IMG/VR virus record: IMGVR_UViG_3300032224_001122
Location: 1-20,208 of that record
Origin: a virus
DNA length: 20,208 bases
Reading direction: 5' to 3' (one strand)
Position numbers and translations under genes: made by a program. Position 1 is the first letter of the stretch; the number at the start of each line of letters is the position of its first letter. The notes under the pieces were generated by a model that was not told the DNA's origin, ran no database searches, and saw only the letters and a list, made by a program, of their open reading frames with translations. Positions 1-6,073 of this stretch are shown piece after piece.

Positions 1-1860
1 GTGCTGTTTCGTGGTTGGCGCTTCAATGGCTGGTCAATCGCTGAGACAAACAACCGAACCATTTCTGGTACAGGAAACGATAGAACATACTCACCATTAC
101 AAGGGATGTCGGGATACCGTTACCTGCAAGTACAAATCAAATGCCAAAGTGGCACCAACCAACCCGGCTATATCGAGCTGACCGATTACAAAGCAAACAC
201 CAAAAGATGGCAGGTTGTGGCTCCTACGACCTCATACAGTACCGTTACGCTTGACCTGTGCAGTCCTGATGTCTGGAGCCTTGGAAGCCTACCGGCTACG
301 GATGACAAGGACAATCCATACCCGCGAAAGAACACAGCATCGAGCAGCTACGCAGGAAGTGAAAGCGTAGATTCGGCTTACTGGGGCATGACTTCTTGCC
401 AGCGTTTGAGAGTGTCTAGCGGTGCCATTGATATTGGAACAACCACGCTCAAGTACAACAACACCGACAGCACCTATTGCCCTGATTCTTTTACGGCTCA
501 GTTTGAACGCATCACGCCTGCTATTGTGTCGGAGGCTGACACGACTACCTACTACTACGGTAGGCGTTTCTGGCAACAAGACCGAGACGGCCGAACCGAA
601 GAGGAATCAGATGTCTGGTGGCAGATGACGGTGGGCGGCTCTACTGGTGTGACTACCTACAGCGTCCAGCCAGTAACCATCAGCGGGTTGTGTGATCAGA
701 TCAATGCATCCGATGCATCTATTGTCAGACATCCCGGCTGGACTGCAACCAACAGCGTAGCCTACCCGGCTGGTGCTACATGCTCGGTATCACAACCACC
801 GCTTAGGGATTGTTTCTTGAACGGCGTTACTGGCTATTCGACTTGGCTAAGGGGCGGCGGTGTCCTTGCCACACCTAACGCTACCAGCGGTACAGACTTT
901 GCATATGGGCATCAACTAGCACAAGGCACCATCGTTGCACAAACGCTCTTTGACCGCATCAATGGCAACTTCCCGCCAGACCTGAACGACCCATTTGATG
1001 TCAATGGCGGTACTGATTCTGGATTGTATCTACCGGCTGGAAGTTTGCTCCGTGGTATCGCTCATGGCGCTCTGCTTGACAATGCCGGAGACCCTGCCGC
1101 CTCTGGAACTGTCAACCTTGAACTAGCCAGTACAAGCGCCAACCGTGGCACAGATTCAAGCTTGGACGGTGAGGGCCGGTATTACACCGGCACTCCCTGG
1201 GGACTCGGTGAAAGCAATCACAACGCCAAACAATCGGCTAACATCATCGGCATAAACCCGCTCCACACGAGTCATCGTTTCCGTTGCTGGTTTAGAGAAC
1301 TCACAGCGGGTGGTGGTTGTCTATCGGTAGATGTGGCTCCTAACCAGAGGCTTTGCTATGCCAATGTCGAAAGCGATACTGTTCACCTGCATTTTGCCGA
1401 TGGCCCTAATGGAAGCAACTACGTAGATGTAACGACCAGCATTACGAATGTTGCTTGTGTCGCCATTGCTTATGATCCAACGAGCCCGGGCGGTAGGCTC
1501 TATATCATCACCGAGAATAAGAGTGGTGGCGGCATCAATGCATACTACACCGACAACGAAGGAGGGAGTGTATCAGTGGCTACCGTAGTAAGTGCAACCG
1601 GCAATAATGTCAGCGTTGCAATCAACCCAATGGGTAAGCGTATCGTTTGCTTCCGGAATACCGGCGGTGACCTTCACAGGGTCATATACGACCCACAGGG
1701 GAACATCATCACGGCATCAAGCGCAGTGGTAGCCAGCGGGGTAAACAATGACCAAACGGCCATATCTTGGCGGTTAGGGAACTGGTATTTGTACTACCAC
1801 AACAACACGAGCGGTATCACTCAGTTGATTTCAGTGGATGATGGCGAGACATTCGCCTAA
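1..1860 (+). CDS. Tail fibre / receptor-binding-like protein, 5' end cut by window
   Basis: The frame is open from the first base, so the GTG at base 1 is probably an internal codon and the gene likely begins outside the window. The visible 619 residues are rich in Gly, Ser, Thr and Asn, poor in Lys, and read as beta-rich, as in phage tail fibres and other adhesive surface proteins. The N-terminal ~100 residues look like a beta-sandwich carbohydrate-binding type fold, but this is impression only. The last ~200 residues resemble a beta-propeller and end in S611-V-D-D-G-E-T-F618, which fits the sialidase Asp-box (S-x-D-x-G-x-T-F/W). The endolysin follows at once, a common order at the end of a phage tail module. 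Host receptor or glycan binding is inferred. No catalytic site was identified, and a non-fibre minor structural role remains possible. Confidence 0.6.
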   Translation: MLFRGWRFNGWSIAETNNRTISGTGNDRTYSPLQGMSGYRYLQVQIKCQSGTNQPGYIELTDYKANTKRWQVVAPTTSYSTVTLDLCSPDVWSLGSLPATDDKDNPYPRKNTASSSYAGSESVDSAYWGMTSCQRLRVSSGAIDIGTTTLKYNNTDSTYCPDSFTAQFERITPAIVSEADTTTYYYGRRFWQQDRDGRTEEESDVWWQMTVGGSTGVTTYSVQPVTISGLCDQINASDASIVRHPGWTATNSVAYPAGATCSVSQPPLRDCFLNGVTGYSTWLRGGGVLATPNATSGTDFAYGHQLAQGTIVAQTLFDRINGNFPPDLNDPFDVNGGTDSGLYLPAGSLLRGIAHGALLDNAGDPAASGTVNLELASTSANRGTDSSLDGEGRYYTGTPWGLGESNHNAKQSANIIGINPLHTSHRFRCWFRELTAGGGCLSVDVAPNQRLCYANVESDTVHLHFADGPNGSNYVDVTTSITNVACVAIAYDPTSPGGRLYIITENKSGGGINAYYTDNEGGSVSVATVVSATGNNVSVAINPMGKRIVCFRNTGGDLHRVIYDPQGNIITASSAVVASGVNNDQTAISWRLGNWYLYYHNNTSGITQLISVDDGETFA

Positions 1861-1871
1861 GGAAGAAGGGT

Positions 1872-1907
1872 GGTGGGTAGCGTGATGCAGAAGGGAGACT
1901 ACCCACC
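1872..1907 (+). other. Stable RNA hairpin between tail gene and endolysin
   Basis: GGTGGGTAG (1872-1880) is perfectly complementary to CTACCCACC (1899-1907) across an 18-nt loop. No T-tract follows, so it is not a classical intrinsic terminator. It may mark an RNA processing or stabilising site at the tail/lysis boundary. A Shine-Dalgarno (AAGGAG, 1929-1934) for the endolysin follows downstream. Confidence 0.45.
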
Positions 1908-1945
1908 GTGTCGGGAGATAAAGTCGACAAGGAGAATATACCACC

Positions 1946-2482
1946 ATGAGCAGACCAATCGCATTACGCGCAGCTAAAGAAGCATTCGACAATGTGGGCG
2001 TTCAGGAAACCGGAGACAACCGTGGTAAGGCGGTTGAAACTTATCAAGCCTCCTGCGTACCTGCCATCCCACCGGGTAGCCCTTGGTGTGCCGCTTTCGT
2101 GGTCTACCGTATGCGGAATGCAGCTCATGACTTAGCCCTTGAGATTCCTGCTGACTGGCCACGCTCTGGCTATTGTCCCGATCATGGCAACTGGGCGCGG
2201 CATACAGGTAAGTGGCTAAGTGTGAAGGATGCGGAAGCCGACCATACAAAAGTACGTATCGGTGACCTGTGCTGCTTCTGGTTTGCACCATTGAACCGAC
2301 TGGCTCACATCGGTATTGTGGTTGGTGTTTTTCCATGGGGCGTGAAGACCGTGGAGGGCAATACTAGCCCAGAAATGGAAGATGAAGACAAGGTAACGCG
2401 CGAGGGTGATGGCGTATACCGCAAGGCCAGAGCATGGCGCGAGCTCGGCAGTAACGGTGGCTTTGTTTCCATAGACTGGTAG
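1946..2482 (+). CDS. Endolysin, CHAP/NlpC-P60-like peptidoglycan hydrolase
   Basis: The 178-aa protein carries the papain-like cysteine peptidase pattern of phage endolysins. The nucleophile Cys48 sits in P-W-C-A-A-F at the start of a helix. GDLCCFW (106-112) leads into the His strand A-H121-I-G-I-V, and the third polar residue lies in V-E137-G-N139-T. It would cut peptide or amide bonds in host peptidoglycan at the end of infection. There is no signal peptide and no recognisable cell-wall-binding domain, so a holin or other export route would be needed; none was identified next to it. The ATG at 1946 is preceded by AAGGAG (1929-1934). The exact family (CHAP or NlpC/P60) and the bond cut cannot be settled by eye. 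Confidence 0.78.
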   Translation: MSRPIALRAAKEAFDNVGVQETGDNRGKAVETYQASCVPAIPPGSPWCAAFVVYRMRNAAHDLALEIPADWPRSGYCPDHGNWARHTGKWLSVKDAEADHTKVRIGDLCCFWFAPLNRLAHIGIVVGVFPWGVKTVEGNTSPEMEDEDKVTREGDGVYRKARAWRELGSNGGFVSIDW

Positions 2483-2542
2483 GTTACTGTGTTGATGGGC
2501 TCTATATCTCACGGTGGGATACTGCTAGTGAGGTAACAGCCA

Positions 2543-3448
2543 ATGACAGTAATTGAACATAAATCAGAGACTAACGAACTTTCCCTATGTCTCATGTCCG
2601 ACCTGCACATTGGCGGGTTGCATGTAGATTACGACTTAATAGAAAAAGAACTACAACGCGCCAAAGACATTGGCGCAAAGATTCTCATAAACGGCGACGT
2701 GTTTGATGCCATCATGCCTGGAGACCGAAAACGATACCGGGCTAACAACTTGCACCCGCGTATGTTTCAGGCTGGTGATGACATGATCGGCGAGTCTATC
2801 CGTTGGGCCATTGAAATACTAGAGCCATACAAAAACAACATCCTAATGATAGGTGATGGCAACCACGATGACGCGGTAGCAAGATTCCATCACATCGAAC
2901 CCGTGAAACACCTTGTGATTGCGCTAAACGGTACAGGTGAAACTAAGATTAAGTACGGCGGTTATCACGGCTTTGTACACGTCAAGATGCCTGTACCAAA
3001 CACGCAAGGTAAGCCACGCTGGGCGCATTATGTCATCCATTACCATCATGGTGCTGGAGGAGCTGCACCAGTCACTAAGGGCGCCATAACTTTTTCCCGT
3101 GCATCAATGTGGCTTGAAGGTGTGGATGCTATCTGGCGTGGTCATACGCACCACCGTCAAGCCGGACGCGACAGCAAGATAAGTTTCAATGTGGGTATAG
3201 CTGAACCATCCGAACGTGTCTTGAGTAAGGATGTTTTGACCCTCAGGACTGGTTCCTACATTGACACTTACAAGGGCACTACAAGCGAGGAGCTTATACA
3301 GCATGGCCGGAAGGATGGCTATGCTGCTTTGTGGGATGCGCCCAATCTCCCTAAAGGTGGCTTGATGCTTCACCTAAGATCCAAAAGAAATGTTTCAAAT
3401 CCAAATCAGCCTCATGTACCAAGAGTCGAAGACCGACTGGAACTTTAG
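2543..3448 (+). CDS. Calcineurin-like metallophosphoesterase
   Basis: All signature motifs of the calcineurin-like superfamily occur in order: D20-L-H22, G51-D52-V-F-D55, G106-N107-H108-D109, H166-Y-H168-H169, and G200-H201-T202-H203-H204. Together these bind two metal ions and a phosphate ester. The 301-aa length is normal for the superfamily. The substrate is unknown: a nucleic acid end, a nucleotide or a protein phosphate are all possible. The gene follows the endolysin and is the last + strand gene before the terminator at 3456-3485, so it may be expressed late, away from the replication genes. The ATG at 2543 has GTGAGG (2528-2533) nine bases upstream. Fold assignment is secure; role is not. 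Confidence 0.85.
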   Translation: MTVIEHKSETNELSLCLMSDLHIGGLHVDYDLIEKELQRAKDIGAKILINGDVFDAIMPGDRKRYRANNLHPRMFQAGDDMIGESIRWAIEILEPYKNNILMIGDGNHDDAVARFHHIEPVKHLVIALNGTGETKIKYGGYHGFVHVKMPVPNTQGKPRWAHYVIHYHHGAGGAAPVTKGAITFSRASMWLEGVDAIWRGHTHHRQAGRDSKISFNVGIAEPSERVLSKDVLTLRTGSYIDTYKGTTSEELIQHGRKDGYAALWDAPNLPKGGLMLHLRSKRNVSNPNQPHVPRVEDRLEL

Positions 3449-3455
3449 ACAGCAA

Positions 3456-3485
3456 AAGACCACCCGACTTACGAGGGGTGGTCTT
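3456..3485. terminator. Bidirectional terminator between convergent operons
   Basis: A perfect 10-bp stem, AAGACCACCC (3456-3465) with GGGTGGTCTT (3476-3485), encloses a 10-nt loop. It sits between the ends of the + strand phosphoesterase gene and the - strand Gam/Gp157-like gene. Read on the - strand, the stem runs into four T residues before GC, a modest intrinsic terminator. Read on the + strand the T-tract is weak. Confidence 0.7.
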
Positions 3486-3536
3486 ACGCTTTCCAAGCAC
3501 CGATAGTTGTTTTGATTTCCCTTGCGGGTAGTTCGA

Positions 3537-4103
3537 TTATACCGTTTTGATTGTCACTGCCTGTACTTCTGGATGCACAACAAACCCTGCCTTACGTGCT
3601 TGATCTGGTTGCTCCAGCATGGCGGTTTTGATAGGCTCCGGCAGTTGACTTACCAAGATAGACTCTTTGAGCTTGATGGCTGCCGGGCAGTTCTTTCGCG
3701 CCCAGACAAGGGCTGCATCTTCCGACTCCACTGCAACCTTTGGAAGTAGTGTCCTAAAGGCTACCGTGCCATAAGGGCATGTCCAGGTCTTAGCCTTGAG
3801 CGTTCCATCTGCCTTGCGTGGTAACTGACTCATTGCGTAATCTTGCAGCTGGGCGTTGTACTGACGCTCCAGCCATTCAAGTTTTGCAACTTGCTTGCCG
3901 ATGATGGCTTGGCAGTTCTGCACGATCGCATTCATTTTAGCCGTCTCAGCATCGATGGCTGCTTCAATGTCCATACGCTTCCGCATGACCAGCAGTGCCA
4001 AGTCTTCTGGTGATTCGTTACCTGTTATCCAGCCTGATGCCGGGCCAGCGTATTCGCCCGTTTCTTCATCCCACAGCTCGCCATGCATCTCGATCAAACT
4101 CAT
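3537..4103 (-). CDS. Gam / Gp157-like coiled-coil DNA-end protein
   Basis: The 188-aa protein has a long helical, coiled-coil-like stretch (about 35-92). After it come the basic-aromatic segment K105-T-W-T-C-P-Y-G-T-V-A-F-R117 and a short C-terminal hydrophobic strand. This resembles the Mu Gam-like host-nuclease inhibitors and the siphovirus Gp157 family, which share this architecture; I cannot separate them by eye. Gam-type proteins bind duplex DNA ends and shield them from host RecBCD/AddAB. The neighbouring ERF annealing gene supports a recombination role. The ATG at 4103 follows GGGAGG closely and overlaps the upstream stop as ATGA. A longer reading from a TTG at 4118 would put the Shine-Dalgarno inside the gene and is rejected. 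It is the last gene of the leftward operon. Confidence 0.6.
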   Translation of the reverse strand: MSLIEMHGELWDEETGEYAGPASGWITGNESPEDLALLVMRKRMDIEAAIDAETAKMNAIVQNCQAIIGKQVAKLEWLERQYNAQLQDYAMSQLPRKADGTLKAKTWTCPYGTVAFRTLLPKVAVESEDAALVWARKNCPAAIKLKESILVSQLPEPIKTAMLEQPDQARKAGFVVHPEVQAVTIKTV

Positions 4104-4318
4104 TTGATTACCTCCCAATCGTTCCGAACTTCTTGTCTTTCTTTGTCGTACAAGTCGCTTACTGGTGGCGTGTAGCTCATCCGATTACCGTTTGGCAGAT
4201 GAAGCACCAGCGAGTCTGCACCGATGGATGAGAACCGGACAACCATGCCCGGCTCCCAACCTTTACGCCTGATGCTCAGGTCTTCAAAAAGCCTGAAGTA
4301 GACCTGTCCGAATGTCAT
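4100..4318 (-). CDS. DUF2829 / Tad2-like small protein
   Basis: This 72-aa protein fits the DUF2829 pattern, now called the Thoeris anti-defense 2 (Tad2) domain: a short N-terminal helix (M-T-F-G-Q), a basic-Trp turn R17-R-K-G-W21, a central beta region, Y-T-P-P-V-S-D-L, and an ending N-D-W-E-V-I. Characterised Tad2 proteins sequester cyclic nucleotide signals made by Thoeris and CBASS; many DUF2829 members have no assigned job. It lies inside the recombination operon, with ATGA stop-start overlaps to ERF upstream and the Gam/Gp157-like gene downstream, implying translational coupling and early expression. Related small proteins are encoded on the + strand at 11026-12125. Signal sponging here is inference from family membership, and ligand-pocket residues were not checked. 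Confidence 0.55.
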   Translation of the reverse strand: MTFGQVYFRLFEDLSIRRKGWEPGMVVRFSSIGADSLVLHLPNGNRMSYTPPVSDLYDKERQEVRNDWEVIK

Positions 4319-4800
4319 CGTGACAATGGCCTTGCTGATGTAGGTTTGATTGGCTCATCGATTACGATGTTTCCCTGTGGGCCTCTACGGTAGCCATCCT
4401 GAGCCTGCACGGCTCCATTGGCATCATCATCCTCATCTGCGCTTATAGCCAGCAGAGCGGACACAGAGTATCTACGACCATAAGTAAGAGCTGAGCCAAG
4501 GCCGTGAGCATCTGGCTTTGTCACTGGGATGGTTACCGTCGTGCTGATCCATTCACCTGATGTATGGATGATTCGAGATTCTACAGTGACGGCTTGCATC
4601 GTCTCCGGTTGGTGGCTACCCTGCGTAAGCATCAAACCATTGTTTGTAAGGATAGGGCGCAGAGTGTCCAAGATGGAATCAAGGGTGACGTACTTTGACC
4701 GGAAGGCGGGGTTCTTACCTTCCTTGATGATGCCTTGCATCTGGCTTTGTGCCTTGATGAGAGCAGGGGCAATAGCCCCTATTGTTTCGCTACTTTTCAT
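4315..4800 (-). CDS. erf: ERF-family single-strand annealing protein
   Basis: The 161-aa sequence has the ERF signature: N30-P-A-F-R-S-K-Y-V-T-L40, L-x-P-I-L-T-N-N-G-L, and the C-terminal core G100-L-G-S-A-L-T-Y-G-R-R-Y-S followed by A-D-E-D-D-D-A-N (about 121-128). ERF proteins, first described in phage P22, bind ssDNA and anneal complementary strands in phage recombination and genome circularisation. Length and domain order are typical, with a disordered Pro/Arg-rich tail. The ATG at 4800 has AGGAG (4812-4808) seven bases upstream, overlapping the stop of the preceding 88-aa gene, and its own stop overlaps the next start as ATGA. It is the second gene of the leftward operon. The family call is secure. 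Confidence 0.9.
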   Translation of the reverse strand: MKSSETIGAIAPALIKAQSQMQGIIKEGKNPAFRSKYVTLDSILDTLRPILTNNGLMLTQGSHQPETMQAVTVESRIIHTSGEWISTTVTIPVTKPDAHGLGSALTYGRRYSVSALLAISADEDDDANGAVQAQDGYRRGPQGNIVIDEPIKPTSARPLSR

Positions 4801-4810
4801 TCTTTATCTC

Positions 4811-5077
4811 CTAGTTGATTCGGTCTGCCATGCGATCATTGATGTGATTGCAGCTGGCGATGATGTCTTTACGGTTTGTGATGTCTACACCACGCTCATC
4901 TGCGAAGTGCTGTGCAATCTCGCTGATTGGGTTAGCGATGATGTAGTCTGCTGTCTGCTCTGGCTTTAGTTCGTTGACTCGTGCAACGATGGAATAATTA
5001 CCGTGATACTCAAACTCATCCATGAGATGAGCTGGAATATCAATACCCAGAACCTCCGAAACGTCTATATGCTGCAT
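4811..5077 (-). CDS. Hypothetical early protein (first gene of leftward operon)
   Basis: The 88-aa product is not recognised. It is acidic to neutral and mostly helical, has two Cys-free N-terminal hydrophobic helices (S-E-V-L-G-I-D-I-P) and ends in N-D-R-M-A-D-R-I-N. There is no signal peptide, membrane segment or obvious metal site. It is expected to be real: the ATG at 5077 has GGAG (5088-5085) seven bases upstream, a consensus promoter lies 32 bases further up, and its TAG stop overlaps the Shine-Dalgarno of erf. As the promoter-proximal gene of the recombination operon it should be made early. A small recombination accessory or host-takeover protein would fit, but nothing in the sequence proves it. 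Confidence 0.7.
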   Translation of the reverse strand: MQHIDVSEVLGIDIPAHLMDEFEYHGNYSIVARVNELKPEQTADYIIANPISEIAQHFADERGVDITNRKDIIASCNHINDRMADRIN

Positions 5078-5108
5078 TACTTATCTCCAGTGTGCCTAAG
5101 CACGTCTC

Positions 5109-5136
5109 ATTATACGCTAAGAATATATATTGTCAA
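5109..5136 (-). promoter_or_regulatory. Leftward sigma70 promoter, perfect consensus
   Basis: On the - strand TTGACA (5136-5131) and TATAAT (5114-5109) are separated by 16 bases; both hexamers match the sigma70 consensus exactly. Transcription would start near 5102, giving a leader of about 25 nt with the GGAG of the 88-aa gene. It drives the four-gene recombination operon. Confidence 0.85.
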
Positions 5137-5146
5137 AGTGTTGACA
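5131..5146. promoter_or_regulatory. Candidate operator spanning both -35 boxes
   Basis: TGTCAA (5131-5136) and TTGACA (5141-5146) form a perfect 6-bp inverted repeat around AGTG. The arms are the -35 boxes of the leftward and rightward promoters, so one dimeric repressor bound here would block both. The adjacent Xre-type gene is the obvious candidate regulator. The symmetry may also arise simply from two consensus -35 elements back to back. Confidence 0.5.
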
Positions 5147-5171
5147 TACAATTATATAGTTGTGGTATATA
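5141..5171 (+). promoter_or_regulatory. Rightward early promoter
   Basis: TTGACA (5141-5146) is followed after 19 bases by TATATA (5166-5171); a GTATAT reading gives an 18-base spacer. The predicted start lies at about 5178, the A of the Xre ATG, so the transcript may be leaderless. The long spacer suggests moderate strength. Confidence 0.65.
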
Positions 5172-5177
5172 GATGGC

Positions 5178-5399
5178 ATGATTAGAGGATTGAGCCAGCA
5201 ACAATTGGCAAAGAAGATAGGCGCAAGCCAGCCACAGGTATCGGACTGGATGGCTGGAAAGAAAACGCCTAACGCTGGGAACCTCGCTAAGCTCGCTGAA
5301 GCCATGGACATGGCCGAGGAAGACTTGGCAAGGCTCTTGACCATTCGTCGGAAGAGTCGGAACAAACCGACCGAACAACCAGAAACGTTTGACAACTAA
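5178..5399 (+). CDS. Xre/Cro-family transcriptional regulator
   Basis: This 73-aa protein is little more than one helix-turn-helix domain of the Cro/CI (HTH_3) type. S6-Q-Q-Q-L-A-K-K-I-G forms helices 1-2, A-S-Q-P-Q-V-S-D-W-M is the recognition helix, and G-K-K-T-P-N precedes L-A-K-L-A-E-A-M. A basic tail follows. There is no cleavable S24-type domain, so it resembles Cro or a small antirepressor-type regulator rather than a LexA-like CI. The ATG at 5178 is chosen over an upstream TTG at 5160, which would lie inside the promoter; no good Shine-Dalgarno precedes either. It sits directly beside the divergent promoter/operator and probably binds it. Autoregulation and control of the leftward operon are inferred from position. 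Confidence 0.85.
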   Translation: MIRGLSQQQLAKKIGASQPQVSDWMAGKKTPNAGNLAKLAEAMDMAEEDLARLLTIRRKSRNKPTEQPETFDN

Positions 5400-5420
5400 A
5401 AGGTAGTGGGAGATAAAGAA

Positions 5421-5729
5421 ATGCAACGATGCAATGATTGTGCGAATAAGGTAGTCGATACCGATCAGGTCTGTACGGCTTGCCGTCTGGCCGAGTGGAG
5501 AGACCAGCAGGAGCAGGCTCGTGAAGCGCGAGAACGTGCTTATGCTTTGGAGGCTAACCGGGCCGCATACCTCGCGAAGAAAAAGTATATGCGTGATGCC
5601 ATCAAGGCTGGTGTTATCACTGCGGTAGCTGTACTTCTCTTTTTGGCTTTTGTTTCTGCCACCAAAGATGCAATGCGGTACGAGTGGGAAACCAAACCAG
5701 CAGCGCTACGGGCGCAGGGTGTCAAGTGA
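5421..5729 (+). CDS. Zinc-ribbon, single-pass membrane protein
   Basis: The 102-aa protein begins with a compact Cys4 knuckle: C4-N-D-C7 and C18-T-A-C21, spaced as in zinc ribbons. A charged Glu/Arg/Ala-rich helix (about 24-60) with coiled-coil character follows, and then one membrane helix (about 63-80, A-G-V-I-T-A-V-A-V-L-L-F-L-A-F). A short basic tail remains. The ATG at 5421 has GGGAG (5408-5412) eight bases upstream; a GTG at 5406 would place that site inside the gene and is rejected. It lies between the Xre gene and an unknown gene whose GTG start overlaps its stop. The layout suggests a membrane-anchored protein with a cytoplasmic zinc domain. No family was recognised, and host-envelope interaction or superinfection exclusion is only a possibility. 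Confidence 0.7.
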   Translation: MQRCNDCANKVVDTDQVCTACRLAEWRDQQEQAREARERAYALEANRAAYLAKKKYMRDAIKAGVITAVAVLLFLAFVSATKDAMRYEWETKPAALRAQGVK

Positions 5730-6073
5730 GTACGTGGATGAAACCTGGAGTGGTATTCCAGTGCTGGGATGACTTCTATAACCATAAGCATGGGCCAGTC
5801 GGTGTTATCGTTGATATAGATGGGCCTTGTACCTGTACTCATATTGTGGCGCAGATCAATCAGCTAGGGACAAATCCATTGCCGGAGCATTACCACCTTG
5901 AGTGCCAACCAGTCAGGGGCAAGCAGACACAGGATACGCGATTCTGGCATTCCTATATGTTGGCCGATGGTAAATGCATTGATGGGCGTTTTTATCTAGA
6001 GAAAATCGAAGACATAACGCCAACTATTTCCAAAACGGAAACAGTTGAGGTTCAACTTCAGATGGACTTTTAA
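5726..6073 (+). CDS. Hypothetical protein with clamp-binding-like C terminus
   Basis: The 115-aa product is not recognised. It is rich in Cys, His and Trp (for example G-P-C-T-C-T-H and H-Y-H-L-E-C), which could bind metal. It ends in E-V-Q-L-Q-M-D-F; Q-L-x-M-x-F resembles the hexapeptide by which bacterial DNA polymerases and partners bind the beta sliding clamp (QL[S/D]LF, QLxLxL). The GTG at 5726 overlaps the previous stop as GTGA and has AGGG (5716-5719) upstream; an in-frame ATG at 5738 is an alternative. The next gene starts immediately after its stop. Position in the early replication operon fits a replication-related role, but this rests on a short motif only. Confidence 0.6.
   Translation: MSTWMKPGVVFQCWDDFYNHKHGPVGVIVDIDGPCTCTHIVAQINQLGTNPLPEHYHLECQPVRGKQTQDTRFWHSYMLADGKCIDGRFYLEKIEDITPTISKTETVEVQLQMDF

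Noticed and set aside
1884-1976. Short frame from ATG 1884 (30 residues) between tail and endolysin genes
   Set aside because: It begins in the hairpin loop and reads through the endolysin start with no recognisable content.
4104-4118. TTG 4118 as start of the Gam/Gp157-like gene
   Set aside because: It would put the GGAGG ribosome site inside the coding part; ATG 4103 fits better.
4529-4969. A 146-residue frame on the + strand across the recombination operon
   Set aside because: It is opposite the well-supported erf gene; hydrophobic composition comes from the reverse frame.
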